A stretch of 33,823 nt of DNA from Defluviicoccus sp. (lineage in GTDB: Bacteria > Pseudomonadota > Alphaproteobacteria > MPNO01). This document shows, in pieces, positions 30,549-33,823 of the stretch (its first letter is position 1; each line of letters begins with the position of its first letter). A program made the translations under genes and the position numbers. The DNA lies in the NCBI GenBank assembly GCA_022826125.1, contig JAJDVM010000159.1, forward strand, positions 1 through 33,823. The letters are read 5' to 3'. The notes under the pieces were generated by a model. It had not been told where the DNA came from. It did not search any database and worked only from the letters and a program-made list of their open reading frames with translations.

Positions 30549-30977
30549 TCATCGCGTTTCCGCGTAGTCGGCCAGCGTCATCACGGACTCGCTATGCTCG
30601 GTCGGCGCAACAGCCGTCACGAATCGACGGTCCGCCGTCACCACCGTCGCGCCGATACGGTGCGCGAGCGCGAGATACACGCAGTCGTAAACCGCGTGGT
30701 CGAGGGCCAGCGCCAGACGGAGCGCGTCCGCGCTGACGGTCTCGTCGTCGTGCCAGCGCAGCGGCATTTCGGCCATCCAGGCAAGGGCGGCGCCTGCGTC
30801 GGCGCGCTCCATCTGACCCGTCCGCGCCTTGCGCCACAGCGCATTGGCGGCCTCGGACGCCATCAGGCGCGGCGTGTGCAACTCCTCGCCGCTCGCCGCC
30901 AGTCCCCGCGCGGCATCCGAATCGGGCTCGTCGACCAGCAACTTGACCGCCACGCTCGCATCGACGACGAAGCGCAT
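30549..30977 (-). CDS. vapC: VapC-type PIN-domain ribonuclease toxin
   Basis: 142 residues with the four PIN acidic positions: Asp6 (VVDASVAVKLLVDE), Glu42 (ASEAANALWRK), Asp98 (VYDCVYLALA) and Asp116 (VTADRRF). Full length and apparently intact. The ATG overlaps the antitoxin stop (TGATG), so translation is coupled. VapC toxins cleave specific RNAs, often tRNAs. Confidence 0.92.
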   Translation of the reverse strand: MRFVVDASVAVKLLVDEPDSDAARGLAASGEELHTPRLMASEAANALWRKARTGQMERADAGAALAWMAEMPLRWHDDETVSADALRLALALDHAVYDCVYLALAHRIGATVVTADRRFVTAVAPTEHSESVMTLADYAETR

Positions 30978-31237
30978 CAGAAGTCGTCGCGATGGCCGTG
31001 GTCGCGATCCTCGCGGATCAGCACTTCCGCCGGGGTCTGCTTGCGACCCCTGGTCTTCTCTCGCAGCCGGTCCGACGCCTCCAGGAACCTGGCGCGCTTC
31101 GCCGCCATGTCGTCATCGGCGGCGCATTGCAGGATGTGGCGCGCCTCGCCCTCCAGCGAGCGGTTGTTCTGCGCGGCGCGCTGCTTGAGGCGATCCACCA
31201 CATGTTCGTCAAGTCGCCGTACGTTGATCGTCACCAT
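30977..31237 (-). CDS. vapB: FitA/VapB-type antitoxin with Arc-like RHH domain
   Basis: 86 residues. MVTINVRRLDEHVVDRLKQRAAQNNRSLEGEARHIL is the FitA/Arc pattern (itIRnLde.v...Lk.rAa.n.rSlE.E.R.iL). The C-terminal part (AAKRARFLEASDRLREKTRGRKQTPAEVLIREDRD) is the toxin-binding tail, ending in LIREDRD. It precedes and overlaps vapC and should autoregulate from the promoter at 31267. Confidence 0.9.
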   Translation of the reverse strand: MVTINVRRLDEHVVDRLKQRAAQNNRSLEGEARHILQCAADDDMAAKRARFLEASDRLREKTRGRKQTPAEVLIREDRDHGHRDDF

Positions 31238-31266
31238 CGGTTGGGCTCCAAGTGTTGGGTATCAGA

Positions 31267-31295
31267 ATGTTATCAGATTTGCATACCGCTTGCAA
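31267..31295 (-). promoter_or_regulatory. Promoter and operator of vapBC
   Basis: On the minus strand TTGCAA (31290-31295), 17 bases and TAACAT (31267-31272) make a good sigma70-type promoter about 30 bases before the vapB ATG. It is overlapped by a palindrome-like pair GGTAT...ATACC about 30 bases long and a direct repeat TCTGATA. Both are likely VapBC binding sites. Confidence 0.7.
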
Positions 31296-31409
31296 TTTCG
31301 GGTGGCCTCGAAATGGCGGTCGGGGGAACGATCGAGTTGTCCGGCGAGCCGCGGGTGGGGCCGGGATAAACCGGATGCGCGGTGCGATCGTGCGCTGGCG
31401 CGATAGCGC

Positions 31410-33823
31410 TCACATGCCCCGTGCGGGCGCCCTGGAGCGCCCGGCCGAGTCGCGCTCGATCGAGCGGGTATAGCCGCATGTGGGGTAGTTCGAGCAGCCG
31501 AGAAACTCGCCGGAACGCCCTGTCTTGGTCTGCAGCCAGCCCTCGCATCGCGGACAGGCGGCGAGCTCCAGTCGGCAATCCGTGCATTGGAAACCGCGTT
31601 GGCGGCGGACCGGGAGGCCGGTTCCGCAGCCGGGGCAGGCGGGCTGGCCGTACCTGCAGAGCGGGTAGTTGGAGCAGCCGTAGAAGGTCTTGCCGGTGTG
31701 CGGATGCTCGCGCCGCTGGAGCCGTCCGCCGGTGCAGGCCGGGCATGGCGTTTCCGGCGCCGGGCGGCGGCCGAAGAGGGTGATGTCGTAACCGCCATGC
31801 ACCAGCTCGGTGGCGAAGCTCGACGGAGAGCCGCCGTCGGCGATCAGGAAGACGTGGCGCCGCGCCCGGGTGAGCGCGACGTAGAACAGCCGTCTCTCCT
31901 CGGCGTTGGGGTGGGCCTCGGGCTTGGACAGCACCAGGTCGAGCAGCGGATCGTCGGCGATCTCGGTCGGGAAGCCGTACTGGCCGCCGTTGAGGCCCAG
32001 CACGATCACGTAGTCGGCTTCCAGCCCCTTGGAGGCGTGGATGGTGCGGAAGGAGAGCGAGAGGCCGCGCCAGGCGCGTCCGAGGGCGCGGATGTCGGGT
32101 TTCAGGCGGTTGTAGCGCCCGAGAATGAGGACGTCGGGCTTGTCGTCGTAGCGTTCGGCGTCGCCGGCGGCGAGCTTGAGCGCCTCGTCGAGCAGGGTCA
32201 TGCCCTCGTTGGCCGCGAGGCCGACATGGATGCAGGGCCCGCCCGCGCGCCTGGTCGATCGCACCGTCTTGGGGATCTGGGCGGGGTTCTGCAGCACGAA
32301 CCGCGTGGCCGCCTCGGCGAGCCGGTCGGGGCAGCGGAAGGTGGTTTCCAGGCGGAGTTGTGCGGCCTCCCCGAAATGCGTCTCGAAATCCCGCATGATC
32401 GAGATATCCGAGCCCGCGAAGCGCGAAATCGCCTGCCAGTCGTCGCCGACCGCGAAGAGGCGGTTGCCGGGCGACTGGTCGACCAGGGCCTTCAGGAGCC
32501 GCGCGCGGGCGGGCGAGATGTCCTGGAACTCGTCGATCAGGATGTAGGTCCACTGGCCGCGGTAGTGCCCCTGCTCGACCAGCCTGGCGGCGCGGTGGAT
32601 CATGTCGTTGAAGTCGATCGACCCGTCCTGGTGAAGGATGCGGCGGTAGCCTTCCGCGATCGGCCGGAAGACCGCGAGGAAGGCCTCGCCCCGCTCGCGG
32701 GCGCGCGTGGCGGCGATACGGGCGGCGAGCTGCTCGTATGACAGCCCCGCGCTGTTGAAATGGTGCAGGAAGGTCGCGGCCAGGCGGACGAAGGGATCGA
32801 TCCGGCCCTGTTCCTCCAGGGCGGCGAAGACCTCCTCGGCCGGGATCGGGGCGAGTTTTACGGCACGCTCGGCGAGAGCGTTGGCGAGAACCCGGTGCAG
32901 GACGCCGTTGGAGCGCTGGTGGCTGAACGTCTCGATCAGCTCGGTGTTGTGTTTCCTGTGCAGCGCGAGCTTCCAGGCGCGGTCGCGGAGATAGGCCTCC
33001 CCGTCGAGATAGGGCGGCGGGTTGCCCCGCGCGTCGAGCCCGAAATGCTCGATATAGACGCCCGCTTCGGTGAGGTGGAAGTCCGGCCTGTACTGGCGCC
33101 TCTCGGCGGTCGCGGTGTCGTGCTCGTACCGGGCCTCGTATTCGTAGGGCACGCCGTTGAGATAGAGGAAGTTGGCGATCTCGCACTCGTCGAAGCTCCT
33201 GACCCTGTCGCCCTTGAGCGAGCGAAGGTCGAACTGGCGGATGTAGTCGTAGTATTCGCCGAGATTGGCGAATTCGTTGTCGCTCCGCTCCGGTCCGAAG
33301 CGGTTCTGGAGCCAGTTCATCAGCGCGGTTGTGTGCGCGGGATCCGCGAGCAGCTCGGAGACGATCTGCTTGACCAGGCCGAAGAGCTTCTGGGGATCTT
33401 CGGCCGCGCGGGAGAGGGAGGGCGCGCGGCCGTCGACGGCGCCGAGGATCGAGAGGCCGAGGGCGTGGAAGGTCTTGACGGCCAGCCCCTCGGGCGCGCC
33501 GCCGAAGCGGCTGGCGATGCGGTCCTCCATTTCGCCCCGCGCGTCGCGCGCGAAGGCGAGCAGCAGGATTTCGGAGGGTTGGCGGCGCCCCTTGCGGATC
33601 AGCCACGCGGCCTTGGCGACGATGACGGACGTCTTGCCGCTTCCGGCCGCGGCGATGACGAGGTTGCGCTTCTCGTCGATCGCGACGGCGCGGCGCTGCT
33701 CTTCGGTGAGCGGCCGGCTCTCGATGCGGTTGAAAAGATCGCGCGAGTCCGCGAGCTCGCGGGCGAGGTAGCGCTGATTGGCTGCGTCGAGCGCGCCCTC
33801 CGCGTTCCGGGAGAATTCCCGTA
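31410..33823 (-). CDS. UvrD/HelD-like superfamily I DNA helicase with topoisomerase-type zinc ribbons (5' end outside window)
   Basis: The frame is open to the window edge, giving about 804 residues. Order: LTEEQRRAV then Walker A AAAGSGKTS (about 33640-33666), FARDARGEME, LIDEFQDISPARARLL (motif II), VGDDWQAISRFAGSD (motif III), TFRCPDRL (motif IV), TIHASKGLEADYVIVLGL (motif V) and ERRLFYVALTRARRHVFLI (motif VI). The insert between motifs Ia and II (YRPDFHLTEAGVYIEHFGLD) is the helicase IV type. The C-terminal ~100 residues carry Cys-rich units (CPACTGGRL ... FYGCSNYPLCRYG; CPGC; CTDC; CPRC ... FLGCSNYPTCGYTRS), i.e. topoisomerase I-like zinc ribbons. ATP-dependent 3'-5' DNA unwinding is the expected activity. 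The first methionine in the window (33530) is internal. Confidence 0.92.
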   Translation of the reverse strand, partial: REFSRNAEGALDAANQRYLARELADSRDLFNRIESRPLTEEQRRAVAIDEKRNLVIAAAGSGKTSVIVAKAAWLIRKGRRQPSEILLLAFARDARGEMEDRIASRFGGAPEGLAVKTFHALGLSILGAVDGRAPSLSRAAEDPQKLFGLVKQIVSELLADPAHTTALMNWLQNRFGPERSDNEFANLGEYYDYIRQFDLRSLKGDRVRSFDECEIANFLYLNGVPYEYEARYEHDTATAERRQYRPDFHLTEAGVYIEHFGLDARGNPPPYLDGEAYLRDRAWKLALHRKHNTELIETFSHQRSNGVLHRVLANALAERAVKLAPIPAEEVFAALEEQGRIDPFVRLAATFLHHFNSAGLSYEQLAARIAATRARERGEAFLAVFRPIAEGYRRILHQDGSIDFNDMIHRAARLVEQGHYRGQWTYILIDEFQDISPARARLLKALVDQSPGNRLFAVGDDWQAISRFAGSDISIMRDFETHFGEAAQLRLETTFRCPDRLAEAATRFVLQNPAQIPKTVRSTRRAGGPCIHVGLAANEGMTLLDEALKLAAGDAERYDDKPDVLILGRYNRLKPDIRALGRAWRGLSLSFRTIHASKGLEADYVIVLGLNGGQYGFPTEIADDPLLDLVLSKPEAHPNAEERRLFYVALTRARRHVFLIADGGSPSSFATELVHGGYDITLFGRRPAPETPCPACTGGRLQRREHPHTGKTFYGCSNYPLCRYGQPACPGCGTGLPVRRQRGFQCTDCRLELAACPRCEGWLQTKTGRSGEFLGCSNYPTCGYTRSIERDSAGRSRAPARGM

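Overview
ORGANISM AND SETTING. The window is strongly GC-rich, and almost every gene lies on the minus strand in short runs with ATGA/TGATG overlaps. Family content and codon style suggest an alphaproteobacterium or close relative, but there is no rRNA, tRNA or housekeeping gene to fix the taxon. The content is that of an accessory region (ICE, large plasmid or genomic island). It combines DNA-processing and anti-defence type genes, many small poorly characterised proteins, about nine toxin-antitoxin (TA) modules or remnants, and fragments of restriction and methylation genes. I see no integrase, transposase, replication initiator, conjugation gene or CRISPR array, so the ends of the element lie outside the window or cannot be recognised. 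LAYOUT (minus strand unless stated). 0.2-2.2 kb: a secreted M8-like metalloprotease lipoprotein with a TbpB-like C-terminal segment, and a small unknown protein. 2.2-7.6 kb: a 1507-residue N6-adenine methyltransferase/strawberry-notch helicase fusion (general plan of phage P1 DarB) behind a RadC/JAB protein. 7.8-9.7 kb: a TA hotspot holding a broken GNAT toxin gene, HicAB, and an intact DUF1778/GNAT pair, all inside duplicated flanking sequence. 9.8-14.5 kb: a small unknown protein, a GHKL ATPase and a large ParB-like protein without ParA. 14.5-19.4 kb: small unknown genes (two DUF6197-like counting one at 20.7 kb, one DUF2958), a DUF4160/DUF2442 pair and a coiled-coil membrane protein. Several are preceded by copies of one repeated leader sequence. 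19.5-20.4 kb: a Panacea antitoxin with a two-helix membrane partner interrupted by an in-frame amber codon. 20.7-25.8 kb: MoxR AAA ATPase, ParD-type TA pair, DUF3150-like protein, VWA/DUF2201-like protein, a zinc-ribbon protein, a stub PP-loop gene and a DUF6197-like gene. 26.2-31.2 kb: a gene graveyard with an hsdR 5' fragment behind a DUF433/DUF5615 TA pair, a frameshifted RelE-like gene with an intact antitoxin, a plus-strand membrane-anchored dCTP deaminase/dUTPase-fold protein, the 3' half of a Dam-type methylase, a SprT-like protein, an AbrB antitoxin with only a stub of its toxin, and an intact VapBC pair. 31.4-33.8 kb: a UvrD/HelD-like helicase with C-terminal topoisomerase-type zinc ribbons, running off the right edge. 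HOW THE PARTS MAY WORK TOGETHER. The MTase-helicase, RadC, GHKL ATPase, ParB-like protein and the MoxR/DUF3150/VWA operon look like a conserved mobile-element core acting on DNA, possibly in anti-restriction or inter-element conflict. This is inference from family identities and from leader sequences shared by several of the operons. The TA modules probably stabilise the element. The most distinctive observations are the in-place exchange of a TA module between preserved flanks (7.8-9.8 kb), the amber-split Panacea partner (19.5-20.4 kb), the reused leader sequences, the VWA protein with an apparently erased HExxH motif, and several decayed defence genes that are easy to miss because they lack a start or are out of frame.
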